The notes: generated by a model from the letters alone, not told the origin. A DNA stretch of 64,000 nucleotides from an uncultured Collinsella sp. (GCA_900755685.1 CAAEHI010000048.1:23016-87015), one strand, 5' to 3'. Counted from the stretch's first letter, positions 14,795 to 23,448 are shown. Made by a program: numbers and translations.

Positions 14795-15454
14795 ATGGAG
14801 ACGACCGCACGCGGCGATATACCAAAAACGCTGCATAACATCGCGTTTGTCAGTATTCCCGAGAGCGCCGATCTTGAGTTTTTGCTCTGGGACCTGCAGG
14901 ATGCCATCGCCGCCTATGCCCAGCTTTCTGGCACCGCGCTCCCCCGCCCAGTCGACTTGAAGGCAAATGACACCGGTGCAGTCGATGGCATGGTGCTCGC
15001 TGTTGATGATGCATTTGACGATGAAGCGATGATCGCTGTCGAGCAGATACTCGATCGCCTTGGGAATACAGAGACACGCATCTATGTCGTCGTCCAGGCC
15101 GCGTCCAAAAACAACAAGCAGGCGGACGAAGTCCTCGACCGCCTGCACCGGGCATGCATTCTACGTGACCTGCCATGGTGCGACGGCATTGTCATCTGTG
15201 CCGGCAGCGGTATTGCGGCGCTTCGCCATTCCCCACGCATGGGCCTCTTGCGCCGACCATTTTCGGAAGCGATGGATAAGCTTGTGGGCGCTGTACGCAT
15301 GGGCTGCTCCATTGAGCATGCGCAGCTGCTTGGCGGTGGCAATGCCGGTAGCGTCGATGCCGACGGCATGGTGCGTGCCAGGCCCGCCGTGCCCGCACCA
15401 ATCTGGCGCGTCATCATCAAACGCCTCGGCGCCCATACTCAATCAAGGATCTAG
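14795..15454 (+). CDS. Hypothetical protein, function unknown
   Basis: 219 residues, ATG at 14795 behind a strong GGAAAGGAGG. The start is convincing and the frame is open to a stop that nearly touches the convergent glycosylase gene. Predicted soluble alpha/beta protein: strands such as HNIAFVSIP, GAVDGMVLAVDD and TRIYVVVQAASK alternate with helices. The central GIVICAGSGIAALRHSPRMG and the following helix ending KLVGAVRMG vaguely recall the second half of flavodoxin-like FMN reductases, but no binding motif is clear. It has no signal peptide or membrane segment. I do not recognise the family. It is transcribed divergently from the aminotransferase with under 100 bases between. Confidence 0.75.
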   Translation: METTARGDIPKTLHNIAFVSIPESADLEFLLWDLQDAIAAYAQLSGTALPRPVDLKANDTGAVDGMVLAVDDAFDDEAMIAVEQILDRLGNTETRIYVVVQAASKNNKQADEVLDRLHRACILRDLPWCDGIVICAGSGIAALRHSPRMGLLRRPFSEAMDKLVGAVRMGCSIEHAQLLGGGNAGSVDADGMVRARPAVPAPIWRVIIKRLGAHTQSRI

Positions 15455-15455
15455 A

Positions 15456-16019
15456 CTACCGTGCGATCCAGTCAACGGCTTCGTGCCAACGCTCAACAAG
15501 ACGTTCCAGACGCCAAGCCGCGTTAGCGGGACTAGTTGACGGCAATACGACAGCGGGCAGACCTGTCCGCTCCTGTAGATAGCGCTTATAGAGGCGCCCC
15601 GCCGTACCTCCATTACACACCACCAGCTCAATAGGCGCATTGCCCGTAATGCGCTCGATATGTGCTGGCACAACGTTGCGAATGCTCGCGTCACTCGAGC
15701 CCTTAATGTCGCAGCTCTCAATCACATCCCACAGGGCTACGCCGCCGTTCAGCAGCATGGATCGCTTGGCAGCAATCGAGGCGTCGAGCGTCGCGGACTC
15801 GCTGTCCGCCAAAGGGTCGCCCTCGTTGGGTGGCACAGGCACACCGAGGCACGTGGCCATCACACGCCAAAAGCGGTTCTGCGGATTGCCATAGTAGAAG
15901 GCATTGGCACGCGAGAGCACCGAGGGAAACGACCCCAGCACCAAAACGCGCGAGTGCTGGTCAAACACAGGCTCAAACCCATGCTCAATATGTTGATAGC
16001 CCTCGTCGGACGCAGCCAT
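15456..16019 (-). CDS. DNA-deoxyinosine glycosylase-like protein (uracil-DNA glycosylase superfamily)
   Basis: 187 residues starting MAASDEGYQHIEHGFEPVFD. It has the superfamily's active-site strand VLVLGSFPSVLS, the YYGNPQNRFW segment, GVALWDVIESCDIKGSSDASI and the C-terminal LPSTSPANA loop. These are characteristic of the family 6 hypoxanthine-DNA glycosylases, which excise deaminated adenine as the first step of base-excision repair. The length (~190) is usual. Its start lies three bases from the stop of the upstream amylase gene, so both are probably one transcript, although no functional link is obvious. Confidence 0.85.
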   Translation of the reverse strand: MAASDEGYQHIEHGFEPVFDQHSRVLVLGSFPSVLSRANAFYYGNPQNRFWRVMATCLGVPVPPNEGDPLADSESATLDASIAAKRSMLLNGGVALWDVIESCDIKGSSDASIRNVVPAHIERITGNAPIELVVCNGGTAGRLYKRYLQERTGLPAVVLPSTSPANAAWRLERLVERWHEAVDWIAR

Positions 16020-16022
16020 GGC

Positions 16023-17399
16023 CTAGGCCCTCAACAGATAGCGCACCTCGTAGGGCGCAAGCTCAAGGGTACCCGTCAGCTCGACCGTGGGCGCATCGTT
16101 GGCAAGCAGGTCGACGAAGGAGCCGTTGAGTTCACCGGCTCCAAAGGTATAGGGCTCGTTCACAGCATTGACCGCCACGAGCACCGTCACGTCGTCGCAG
16201 GCGCGCTCGAACAGCAGCTGCTTGTTCTGTATCACCACGTTGCGATACGCACCGTAGTTGAGGGCACGGGCCGCCGCGTCGTCGGCCGAGCGCAGGTGCG
16301 TGAGCTGTTTGATGAAGGCCGTCAGCTCGTTGGGCGCAGGCTCATCGAGCGCAGGTCGCAGCGCCCAGTCGCCATCGGGGCCGCCCTTTTCGCCAGCAAT
16401 TCCCCACTCGCTGCCGTAGTAGACGCACGGGATGCCCGGCATGCCAAAGAGCATGCCATAGGCGGGACGCAGACAGGACTTGTCGGTGAGGATGCTCGCC
16501 AGGCGCGGCACGTCGTGGTTGTCGACAAACGACAGCAGGTGCTTGCCGCGGTAGATGCACCAGGGGTCGCCGCCAAACTGACGGTGCAGCGAGTGCGCGA
16601 TCTCGAACATGTTGACCGAGTTAAAGCTGGAGTACAGGCCCTTGTAGCACTCGTAGTTGGTGCAGGAGTCGAGCATCTCGTCGTTAACGATCTGGTTGTA
16701 GTCGCCGTGGAGCGTCTCACCAATCAGTACAAAGCCGGGCTTGAGCTCACGGGTAAAGGCGTGCAGGCAGCGCATGAAGTCGCGGTCGAGCATATAGGCG
16801 ACGTCCAGGCGCAGGCCGTCGATGCCAAAGACCTCGGCCCAGTGACGCACAGACTCAAGCAGGTAATCGACCACGGCGGGATTTTGCAAGTTGAGCTTCA
16901 CAAGCTCAAAATGGCCTTCCCAACCCTCGTACCAAAAGCCGTCGCCATAGCAGGAGTCACCGTCAAAGCTAATGTGGAACCAGTCCTTGTAGGGCGAGTC
17001 CCACTTGCGCTCCTGCACATCGCGGAAAGCCCAAAAGCCACGGCCCACATGGTTAAAGACGGCATCGAACACCACGCGGATGCCGTGGGCATGCAGTGTC
17101 TCGCACACGGCGGCAAAGTCGGCATCCCCACCCAGGCGGCGGTCGATATGGCGCAGGCTGCGCGTATCGTAGCCGTGGCTATCAGACTCAAGCGGCGGGT
17201 TGATCAGTACAGCGCCAATACCGAGTTCCTGCAGGTAGTCGGCCCATTGGGCGATCTTCATGATAGGAGCATCGGGATTGGGCGCGGCGTTGGCAACCTG
17301 GGCGAGCTCGTCCTCGGCAACGGGCGCGGCATTCTCGTGCGGAGCTCCGCAAAAGCCCAGCGGATAGATCTGATAGAACGTCGTCTCGTATGCCCACAT
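16023..17399 (-). CDS. Alpha-amylase family glycosidase (GH13)
   Basis: 458 residues from the ATG at 17399, preferred because GGGAGG lies just upstream and the mature family begins here (MWAYETTFYQIYPLGFCG). An upstream in-frame extension runs into a palindromic repeat and is unlikely to be coding. The catalytic triad is visible: nucleophile Asp in DGLRLDVAYM, acid/base Glu in LIGETLHGDY, and Asp in VDNHDVPR. VFDAVFNHVG is conserved region I. There is no signal peptide, so it acts on internalised malto-oligosaccharides or glycogen-derived dextrins; the specificity (neopullulanase-like or alpha-glucosidase) is open. Followed closely by the DNA glycosylase gene. Confidence 0.93.
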   Translation of the reverse strand: MWAYETTFYQIYPLGFCGAPHENAAPVAEDELAQVANAAPNPDAPIMKIAQWADYLQELGIGAVLINPPLESDSHGYDTRSLRHIDRRLGGDADFAAVCETLHAHGIRVVFDAVFNHVGRGFWAFRDVQERKWDSPYKDWFHISFDGDSCYGDGFWYEGWEGHFELVKLNLQNPAVVDYLLESVRHWAEVFGIDGLRLDVAYMLDRDFMRCLHAFTRELKPGFVLIGETLHGDYNQIVNDEMLDSCTNYECYKGLYSSFNSVNMFEIAHSLHRQFGGDPWCIYRGKHLLSFVDNHDVPRLASILTDKSCLRPAYGMLFGMPGIPCVYYGSEWGIAGEKGGPDGDWALRPALDEPAPNELTAFIKQLTHLRSADDAAARALNYGAYRNVVIQNKQLLFERACDDVTVLVAVNAVNEPYTFGAGELNGSFVDLLANDAPTVELTGTLELAPYEVRYLLRA

Positions 17400-17471
17400 A
17401 ACAGCCTCCCAGAAATCCTTCACGCAACGCCACCCATTGTATGCCCAGCTTGTATCCTCTTCCCCAAAATA

Positions 17472-17538
17472 AGTTGCGGTGGAATAGTTCCTGCTTGGGT
17501 CTTCAGAGGCCTTAAACAAGAACTATTCCACCGCAACT
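17472..17538. repeat. Palindromic element, family C, copy 1
   Basis: Perfect 19-base inverted repeat AGTTGCGGTGGAATAGTTC / its complement (17472-17490 and 17520-17538) with a 29-base loop. The arms recur at 21611-21677 and 61996-62062, but the loops do not. It lies between the amylase start and the MFS transporter stop. Confidence 0.9.
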
Positions 17539-17553
17539 GATGAGGAGACGTGA

Positions 17554-18750
17554 TTAGGCGACGGGCTTGGCGCGGCGTATGGCCGGGAACAGCACCGTAA
17601 TGGCGAGGATGACGCCCACGACGGCGATCGCCCCGCCCGCAAAGCCGATCCAAGCGATACCGGGACCCGAAACCACGGCGCCGCCGATCGCGGTGCCCGT
17701 GCCAATACCGAGATTGAACAGGCCCGAGAAGATCGACATGGCGACAGCCGACGAATCCGCGGGCGTGTACTTGATGAGCTCGGCTTGAAACGCCACATTA
17801 AAGGCCGTGGCGCAGCAGCCCCACAACGCGCAGACGGCAAGCACTGCCGCGAGCGACGATGCGGCCGAACCCATGAGCAGCAGGGCCGCCGGCACGCCGG
17901 AGAGCGTAATTGCAAGGAACGGGAAGCGATGCCCATCGAACAGGCGGCCAAACAGCCAGCTTCCGAGCAGACCAGAGCAGCCAAACGCCGTCAGCGTCAT
18001 AGTGATGGCGCTTGCGTCGACATGCGCGACCTGAGCCAGGAAAGGCTCGATATAGCTATAGCCCGCGTAATAGCCGGTCGCCATGAACACCGTGACCACA
18101 TAGAGTGCGATGAGGAACGGGTTCTTGAGCAGCTCGGGCAGCTGCTTGAGCGTAAAACGCTCGCCCGCTGGCATGGCAGGAAACACCGTGGCCTGGTAGA
18201 CGACCGCGACAGCAGACAGCGCTCCGACCACAGCAAACGTCATACGCCAGCCCACGGCCAGGCCAATGGCGCGGCCGAGCGGCAGGCCGAAGATCTGTGC
18301 GATGGAAGAGCCCGTGGCGATCATGCTGATGGCGAGCGCCCCATGGCGGGTGTCGACCAGGCGCGACGCCATGATCGAGGCGACCGACCAGAACACGGCG
18401 TGCGCGCAGGCAACCACCAGGCGCGCGCAGACTAAGATGGGATAGGTCGGCGCCAAGGCGGACAGGAACTGGCCCAGCGAGAACACGGCAAGCACGCCCA
18501 GCAGCATCCGCTTGAACTCGAAACGCGAAGCGAACACCATGAGCGGCAACGACAGCAGCATGACGCCCCAGGCATAGACCGAGATCATGATCCCCGCCTG
18601 GGCCTCGGTGAGCGAGAACGACGCAGCAATATCAGTCAGAAGGCCGATGGGCATGAACTCCGACGTGTTGAACACGAACGCACAGCAGGTGAGCCCGACG
18701 AGCGGGAGCCATTGCCTGAGCGTGATGCCGTCTTGCCTTGCCTGACTCAT
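17554..18750 (-). CDS. MFS exporter of the SotB/AraJ type
   Basis: 398 residues from the ATG at 18750 (GGAG upstream); an upstream TTG would overlap that ribosome site. Twelve hydrophobic segments are visible. The first reads LVGLTCCAFVFNTSEFMPIG, a signature of the DHA1 sugar- and drug-efflux branch, followed by AGIMISVYAWGVMLLSLPLM and the loop after helix 2, SRFEFKRMLL. Members export arabinose, other sugars or toxic compounds across the cytoplasmic membrane by proton antiport. The real substrate cannot be told from sequence. Monocistronic: FeoAB lies upstream on the same strand beyond a hairpin. Confidence 0.88.
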   Translation of the reverse strand: MSQARQDGITLRQWLPLVGLTCCAFVFNTSEFMPIGLLTDIAASFSLTEAQAGIMISVYAWGVMLLSLPLMVFASRFEFKRMLLGVLAVFSLGQFLSALAPTYPILVCARLVVACAHAVFWSVASIMASRLVDTRHGALAISMIATGSSIAQIFGLPLGRAIGLAVGWRMTFAVVGALSAVAVVYQATVFPAMPAGERFTLKQLPELLKNPFLIALYVVTVFMATGYYAGYSYIEPFLAQVAHVDASAITMTLTAFGCSGLLGSWLFGRLFDGHRFPFLAITLSGVPAALLLMGSAASSLAAVLAVCALWGCCATAFNVAFQAELIKYTPADSSAVAMSIFSGLFNLGIGTGTAIGGAVVSGPGIAWIGFAGGAIAVVGVILAITVLFPAIRRAKPVA

Positions 18751-18796
18751 ATATAACGTCTCCAATCATTTTGAGCGGAGGCGATTATATAGCAAC

Positions 18797-18829
18797 GGCC
18801 CCGCATCCGTCAGCAACAGATGCGGGGCC
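18797..18829. terminator. Hairpin between feoAB and the MFS gene
   Basis: Eleven-base perfect stem GGCCCCGCATC / GATGCGGGGCC. Neither strand has a long T-run after it, so termination may be weak. It lies 43 bases after the feoAB stop and just before the TATATAAT-like sequence that could be the MFS promoter. Confidence 0.6.
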
Positions 18830-18871
18830 GAAAACAATTCGATACACAGAGGTTGCGCCGTCAATAAATAA

Positions 18872-21232
18872 CTAAGCCAACCCCAGCAATATGCCCGCCG
18901 AATGCACGACAAACGCCACGATCCAGGCGACTGCCACCTGAAACGCGAACACGGCAACGGCGTAGCGCGCGCCCAGCTCGCTCTTGACGGCGCCGATCGC
19001 AGCCACGCACGGCGGGTACAGCAACGTAAAGACCAGGAACACATAGGCAGTAAACGGCGAAAACATGGTCGACAGTGCCGCGGGCGAGGTCGCGCCCAAA
19101 AGTACCGTGAGGGTCGAGATGACGCTCTCCTTGGCGATAAGTCCGGTGACGAGCGCCGTGGATGCACGCCAGTCGCCAAACCCAAGCGGCGTCAGCACCG
19201 GCGCGATGATGCTGCCGAGGCCCGCAAGCAGACTCTGCGACTGATCGGCGACCACATTAAAGCGAATGTCGAACGTCTGAAGGAACCAGATGACCACGGT
19301 AGCGGCAAAGATAATGGTAAAAGCCTTGGTAATAAAGTCCTTGGCCTTATCCCATGCCAGCATCACCGTCGTCTTGACGCTCGGCAGGCGGTAGTTGGGG
19401 AGCTCCATGATAAACGGCACTGGGTCGCCCTTAAATGCCGTGCGGTTGAGCACCAAAGCCGCGATACAGCCAACCGCAATGCCAATCAGATAGAGCGAGA
19501 CCATGGCGGGAACCGTTGCCTGTGGGAAAAACGCCCCGCACAGCAGACCGTAGACCGGCAACTTGGCCGAGCAGCTCATGAACGGCGTGAGCATGACCGT
19601 CATCTTGCGGTCGTGCTCGGATGGGAGTGTACGGGTCGACATGATAGCTGGCACGGTGCAGCCAAAACCGACGAGCATGGGCACAAAGCTGCGGCCCGAC
19701 AGGCCAAAGCGACGCAACACCTTATCCATGACAAAGGCGACGCGCGCCATGTAGCCCGAGTCCTCCAGAATGGAGAGGAACAAGAAGAGCACGACAATAA
19801 TCGGCAGGAAGGTCAGCACGCTGCCCACACCCGTAAGCACGCCGTCGACAGCCAGTGAACGCACCACGTCGTTGGTGCCGAACGCCTTGAGACCCGCATC
19901 GGCCGAGGCGATGATGGCAGCGATGCCGTCCTCCATGAGTCCCTGCAACGCCGCGCCGATCACGCCAAATGTCAGCCAAAAGACGAGGCCCATGATCACC
20001 AAGAACGCCGGAATGGCCGTGTAGCGACCCGTCAGGATGCGGTCAATCTTGACGGAGCGCACGTGCTCGCGGCTCTCGTGCGGCTTGACGACGCAGCGCC
20101 CGCACACGTCGCCGATAAAGCTAAAGCGCATATCGGCCAGCGCGGAAAGGCGGTCGGTGCCGGCCTCGCCCTCCATCTGGGTAATGATGTGCTCGATGGC
20201 ATCAAGCTCGTTACGGTCCAGGTGAAGCGTCTCGGTTACCAGCTCGTCGCCCTCAACTAGCTTGGTCGCCGCAAAACGCACGGGAATGTGCGCCGTCGCG
20301 GCATGGTCCTCGATAAGGTTGGCAATGCCGTGGATGCAGCGATGCAGTGCACCGCCGTCTGGGCCATCGGGTGCGCAGAAGTCCAGGCGGCCGGGGCGCT
20401 CGCGGAAACGCGCCACATGCAGGGCATGGTCCACCAGCTCGCCGATGCCCTCGTTGCGCGCGGCGCTAATGGGAACGACTGGCACGCCCAGCAGACTCTC
20501 GAGCAGGTTGACGTCAATGGCACCGCCGTTGGTCGTCACCTCGTCCATCATGTTGAGCGCGATAACCATGGGGCGATCGAGCTCCATAAGCTGCAGCGTT
20601 AGGTACAGATTGCGCTCGATGTTGGTGGCGTCGATGATGTCGATGATGGCGTCGGGGTTTTCGTCAAGGATGAATTGACGGCTCACGATCTCCTCGCCCG
20701 TGTACGGCGACAGCGAATAGATGCCAGGCAGGTCGGTAACGCTCGCCTCGGGGTGGTTACGAATAGTGCCATCCTTGCGGTCGACCGTCACGCCGGGAAA
20801 GTTACCGACATGCTGATTGGAGCCTGTCAGCTGGTTAAACAGCGTGGTCTTACCGCAGTTTTGGTTGCCGGCGAGGGCAAAATGAAGCGGTGCGCCCTCG
20901 GGCACGGCCGTTTTTGCCGCACGGGGCGAATACGTCCCCTCGCCGAGTGCCGGGTGCTCCGTCGTGCCGATTGCGGCGTTAGCGCGCGGACCCGTATCTG
21001 TGTCGTGAACACCCACGAGCTCAATCCGTGCGGCATCGTCCTTGCGCAGCGTCAACTCGTAGCCACGCAGGCGAATCTCGAGCGGGTCGCCCATGGGGGC
21101 GTACTTCATCATGGTGACTTCGGTGCCCGGTGTTAGGCCCATGTCCAAAATATGTTGTCGGAGTGCCTGGTCGTCCGATGTCACCGATGCGACAACGGCG
21201 TCCTTTCCAATCTCGAGCGTATCGAGCTTCAC
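18872..21232 (-). CDS. feoB: FeoA-FeoB fusion, ferrous iron transporter
   Basis: 786 residues, GTG at 21232 with GGGGGAGG upstream. Residues 1-75 are a complete FeoA SH3-like domain (LRQHILDMGLTPGTEVTMMK). A linker is followed by the FeoB G domain: P-loop GNQNCGKTT at 122-130, GVTVDRKDG switch, DLPGIYSLSP, and NMMDE as the guanine-specificity motif. The C-terminal half has about ten membrane helices with two gate repeats (FVPMLVGFGCTVPAIMSTRT and the later ALVTGLIAKESVISTL). It imports Fe2+ under anaerobic conditions. Fused forms occur in several anaerobes. No FeoC is nearby. Direct repeats upstream may bind an iron regulator. Confidence 0.95.
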   Translation of the reverse strand: MKLDTLEIGKDAVVASVTSDDQALRQHILDMGLTPGTEVTMMKYAPMGDPLEIRLRGYELTLRKDDAARIELVGVHDTDTGPRANAAIGTTEHPALGEGTYSPRAAKTAVPEGAPLHFALAGNQNCGKTTLFNQLTGSNQHVGNFPGVTVDRKDGTIRNHPEASVTDLPGIYSLSPYTGEEIVSRQFILDENPDAIIDIIDATNIERNLYLTLQLMELDRPMVIALNMMDEVTTNGGAIDVNLLESLLGVPVVPISAARNEGIGELVDHALHVARFRERPGRLDFCAPDGPDGGALHRCIHGIANLIEDHAATAHIPVRFAATKLVEGDELVTETLHLDRNELDAIEHIITQMEGEAGTDRLSALADMRFSFIGDVCGRCVVKPHESREHVRSVKIDRILTGRYTAIPAFLVIMGLVFWLTFGVIGAALQGLMEDGIAAIIASADAGLKAFGTNDVVRSLAVDGVLTGVGSVLTFLPIIVVLFLFLSILEDSGYMARVAFVMDKVLRRFGLSGRSFVPMLVGFGCTVPAIMSTRTLPSEHDRKMTVMLTPFMSCSAKLPVYGLLCGAFFPQATVPAMVSLYLIGIAVGCIAALVLNRTAFKGDPVPFIMELPNYRLPSVKTTVMLAWDKAKDFITKAFTIIFAATVVIWFLQTFDIRFNVVADQSQSLLAGLGSIIAPVLTPLGFGDWRASTALVTGLIAKESVISTLTVLLGATSPAALSTMFSPFTAYVFLVFTLLYPPCVAAIGAVKSELGARYAVAVFAFQVAVAWIVAFVVHSAGILLGLA

Positions 21233-21278
21233 GTCCGTGTTCCTCCCCCGGCGCCCACAGGGCGTTGCATTTTGTTTA

Positions 21279-21308
21279 CCATGGCTAACCGTTTGCCATG
21301 GCTAACCA
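21279..21308 (-). promoter_or_regulatory. Direct repeats upstream of feoAB, possible metal-regulator operator
   Basis: The 12-mer CCATGGCTAACC occurs twice (21279-21290 and 21297-21308), 18 bases apart, with a decayed third copy (TTTTAACCATG) following. On the minus strand the unit is GGTTAGCCATGG, sharing GGTTAGCC with DtxR/IdeR-type boxes. It lies about 50-80 bases before feoAB. Assignment to an iron repressor is inference. Confidence 0.5.
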
Positions 21309-21390
21309 ATTTTAACCATGCATGATAGCGCGAACATGCAACGATGTTCAATCAGCAAATTGGCGCAATGGGGACAGGCAGGAGAGTTCA

Positions 21391-21600
21391 GGGCCATAGT
21401 TTCCCGATGAGGCCTCTCGGGGAAACTACATCCCAGAATTCCGGCTCGAAACGGGATATGGTTTCCCAAACAGGCCTCTTACGGAAAATGCATCCCGGAA
21501 TCCCCGCTCGAAACGGGACGCGCTTTCCCAGTCGAGGCCCTATGGGAAACTGCGTCCCACCTTGAAAGGCAAAACTGGGGCGCAGTTTCCGGGCGGGGCA
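21391..21600. repeat. Tandem 62-bp hairpin repeat, family D (3.4 units)
   Basis: Units begin at 21391, 21453, 21515 and (partial) 21577, each exactly 62 bases apart. Every unit is itself a hairpin: a GGGA...TTTCCC arm, an AGGCC-containing loop, then GGGAAA...TCCC. The second half of the first two units ends CGGCTCGAAAC or CCGCTCGAAAC. The stems differ between units (for example TATG versus CGCG after GGGA), with partner bases changed to match. No coding potential; the rest of 21233-21704 holds the feoAB promoter region and palindrome C copy 2. Confidence 0.85.
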
Positions 21601-21610
21601 TCAAAAACGA

Positions 21611-21677
21611 AGTTGCGGTGGAATAGTTCCTGGATGGGCTGGTTGATGCCCCAGATCGGAACTATTTCACCGCAAGT
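21611..21677. repeat. Palindromic element, family C, copy 2
   Basis: Arms AGTTGCGGTGGAATAGTTCC (21611-21630) and its complement with two mismatches (21658-21677), 27-base loop. It lies between the 62-bp array and the 3' end of the hydrolase gene. The total length (67 bp) is identical to copies 1 and 3. Confidence 0.9.
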
Positions 21678-21704
21678 TATTGAAGGGCTGGGATGCCCGT
21701 CCTC

Positions 21705-22604
21705 TTACAGATGGCGCTCCAGGAAGCGGAAGGCTAGGCGAATCCAAGGGCGGACCGCCACCTGCTTGTCCTCGTTGTCGACCGCGGTGTTGGCGTTGCC
21801 GAGCGAAAGGCCGTGGCCGCCCTGGTCGAAGACGTGCATCTCGCATGCAACGCCCTCCTCGGCCATGCGCTGCGCAAACGGGTAGACCTGCGCGATCGGC
21901 GCCGTCTTGTCGTCGGACACGCCCCACACAAAGGTCGGCGGCATCTGACGCGAAACATGCGTGGTGGGGCAGATATCGGCCAAATGCTCGTCAGTTGCCT
22001 CGCCACCCGTCACCATCGACAGGTAGTCGTTGAGCAAATCGCGCCCCGTCTTGCCGCCCGTCTTGGGCACGCGCAAGTCAATGCGCGGATCGCGCGTCTG
22101 CATGTCGCGCACATAGGCAAAGTCGAGCAGCGGATAGCCCAGCACCACGGCATCGGGACGAATGTCGTCCGGACGTGCCCCGGCAAGTGCCGCGAAGGGG
22201 CCGGTCTTCCACTGCGTTGCCAGCGAGGCACAGATCATGCCGCCCGCCGAGAATCCCACGACGCACACGCGCTTAGGATCGACATGCCACTCGTCGGCGT
22301 TGGCGCGCACCGTGGCGACCATCTTGGCAAGATCTGCCTGGGGGTGCGGAAAGCTCACGTCACCCGTAGAGCTCGTGACATAGTTGAGCACAAAGGCCTG
22401 GTAACCGTGATCCAAAAATGCAAACGCCACCGGGTCCTGCTCGTGCGGAGCGATATGTGTAAACCCGCCTCCGCCACAGATAATCACCGCGGGGCGGCGG
22501 CCATTCGGTTTATCGGGCAACGGCTCGGCACCCAAATACGTAAACGTCGCCGGATAATCCTCGGTCGGCTCCTCGCCCCACAGCGCATGGTTCTCGACAA
22601 TCAT
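21705..22604 (-). CDS. Alpha/beta hydrolase (esterase/lipase-like)
   Basis: 299 residues from the ATG at 22604, with GGGAG five bases upstream; the longer frame would add an unconserved N-terminus. The fold is clear: oxyanion loop VIICGGGGFTHIAPHEQD, nucleophile elbow VVGFSAGGMICAS (Ser in GFSAGG), acid in WGVSDDKTAPIAQ and histidine in VFDQGGHGLSLG. This is the pattern of small-molecule esterases, including acetyl-xylan and carbohydrate esterases of the BD-FAE group. No signal peptide, so cytosolic. The physiological ester is unknown. It is monocistronic and divergent from the PTS IIA gene. Confidence 0.9.
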   Translation of the reverse strand: MIVENHALWGEEPTEDYPATFTYLGAEPLPDKPNGRRPAVIICGGGGFTHIAPHEQDPVAFAFLDHGYQAFVLNYVTSSTGDVSFPHPQADLAKMVATVRANADEWHVDPKRVCVVGFSAGGMICASLATQWKTGPFAALAGARPDDIRPDAVVLGYPLLDFAYVRDMQTRDPRIDLRVPKTGGKTGRDLLNDYLSMVTGGEATDEHLADICPTTHVSRQMPPTFVWGVSDDKTAPIAQVYPFAQRMAEEGVACEMHVFDQGGHGLSLGNANTAVDNEDKQVAVRPWIRLAFRFLERHL

Positions 22605-22847
22605 ATGTGCTCCCTTCGCGCAAATTATGCGCCCTTGCTTTTCGCCTTCAAGCGTACCCCACTTGAACCCGTGGCGCAGAAACACTCCGGCAATAAGTTT
22701 CCCTTCAACTGATATATCACATAATCCCAGTTCAGAGGTATCGTTGAGCAGCGTAGAATAGGGGCGTTGACCAAGCCGCGAAACACATGTGAAACGTTTC
22801 CGGCAAACCAAACGCGCGATATGCGCCTATTTAAGTTGGAGGCAACT

Positions 22848-23411
22848 ATGGGTCTGCTCGATTCGCTTAAGTCCACCTTCACCTCGACCGGCGAGGCGTC
22901 CGTTCCGCCCTCAGCAAGCTTCGCTACCCGCGAAGGCGTCATCTATGCCCCCGTCAACGGCGTGCTCGTCAACCTGAACGAGGTTCCCGACGAGACGATC
23001 GCCTCGGGCATGCTTGGCCAGGGCTATGGCATCGAGCCCATTACCGGCACCATCTATGCGCCCGCCAACGGCCGCATCGGTGCCACCACTGTCACCAACC
23101 ACTCCATCGGCATGATCACCGAGGACGGCCTGCGCGTGTTCATCCATGTTGGCCTGGGCACCGTGGAAATGAACGGCAAGGGTTTTGCCCGCTTTGTCGA
23201 GATGGGTGATGTGGTCAAGGCAGGCCAGCCGCTCATCAGCTTCGATCGCGAGGCCATTAAGGCCGCTGGTCACGAGGACATCGTGACCGTCATCGTCTCC
23301 GAGCTCGATCGTCTTAAGAGCATCGACCATGTCGGCGAGTCTGGAACGCTTATCGGCGGCAACCCGCTCGTCAAGCTTGGCGACCCGCTGCTGGTAGCCA
23401 AGACCAAGTAG
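22848..23411 (+). CDS. PTS glucose-type enzyme IIA component
   Basis: 187 residues from the ATG at 22848, directly after GGAGGCAACT. It matches the IIA(Glc) fold: IYAPVNGVLVNLNEVPDETI, GYGIEPITGTIYAPANG, supporting histidine in TNHSIGM (His85) and phosphorylated histidine in VFIHVGLGTVEMNG (His100), then FVEMGDVVKAGQPLISFD. It accepts phosphate from HPr and passes it to a IIB domain. It stands alone, with no IIBC nearby, so it probably serves one or more partners elsewhere or acts as a regulator like Crr. Own terminator follows. Confidence 0.95.
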   Translation: MGLLDSLKSTFTSTGEASVPPSASFATREGVIYAPVNGVLVNLNEVPDETIASGMLGQGYGIEPITGTIYAPANGRIGATTVTNHSIGMITEDGLRVFIHVGLGTVEMNGKGFARFVEMGDVVKAGQPLISFDREAIKAAGHEDIVTVIVSELDRLKSIDHVGESGTLIGGNPLVKLGDPLLVAKTK

Positions 23412-23448
23412 CCAGGCCCCGCGCCACACAGCCAAAAGGCACCTCGTC

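Noticed and set aside
14795..15454. Flavodoxin or FMN reductase assignment for the hypothetical protein
   Set aside because: The similarity is limited to a loose strand-helix pattern; the phosphate-binding loop and flavin motifs are missing.
17400..17519. N-terminal extension of the amylase gene
   Set aside because: It is encoded partly by palindrome C copy 1; the ATG at 17399 has the only good ribosome site and begins the conserved fold.
21391..21600. CRISPR array
   Set aside because: The 62-bp units are whole hairpins without distinct identical repeats and unique spacers, and no cas gene is in the window. The same applies to 39879-40096.
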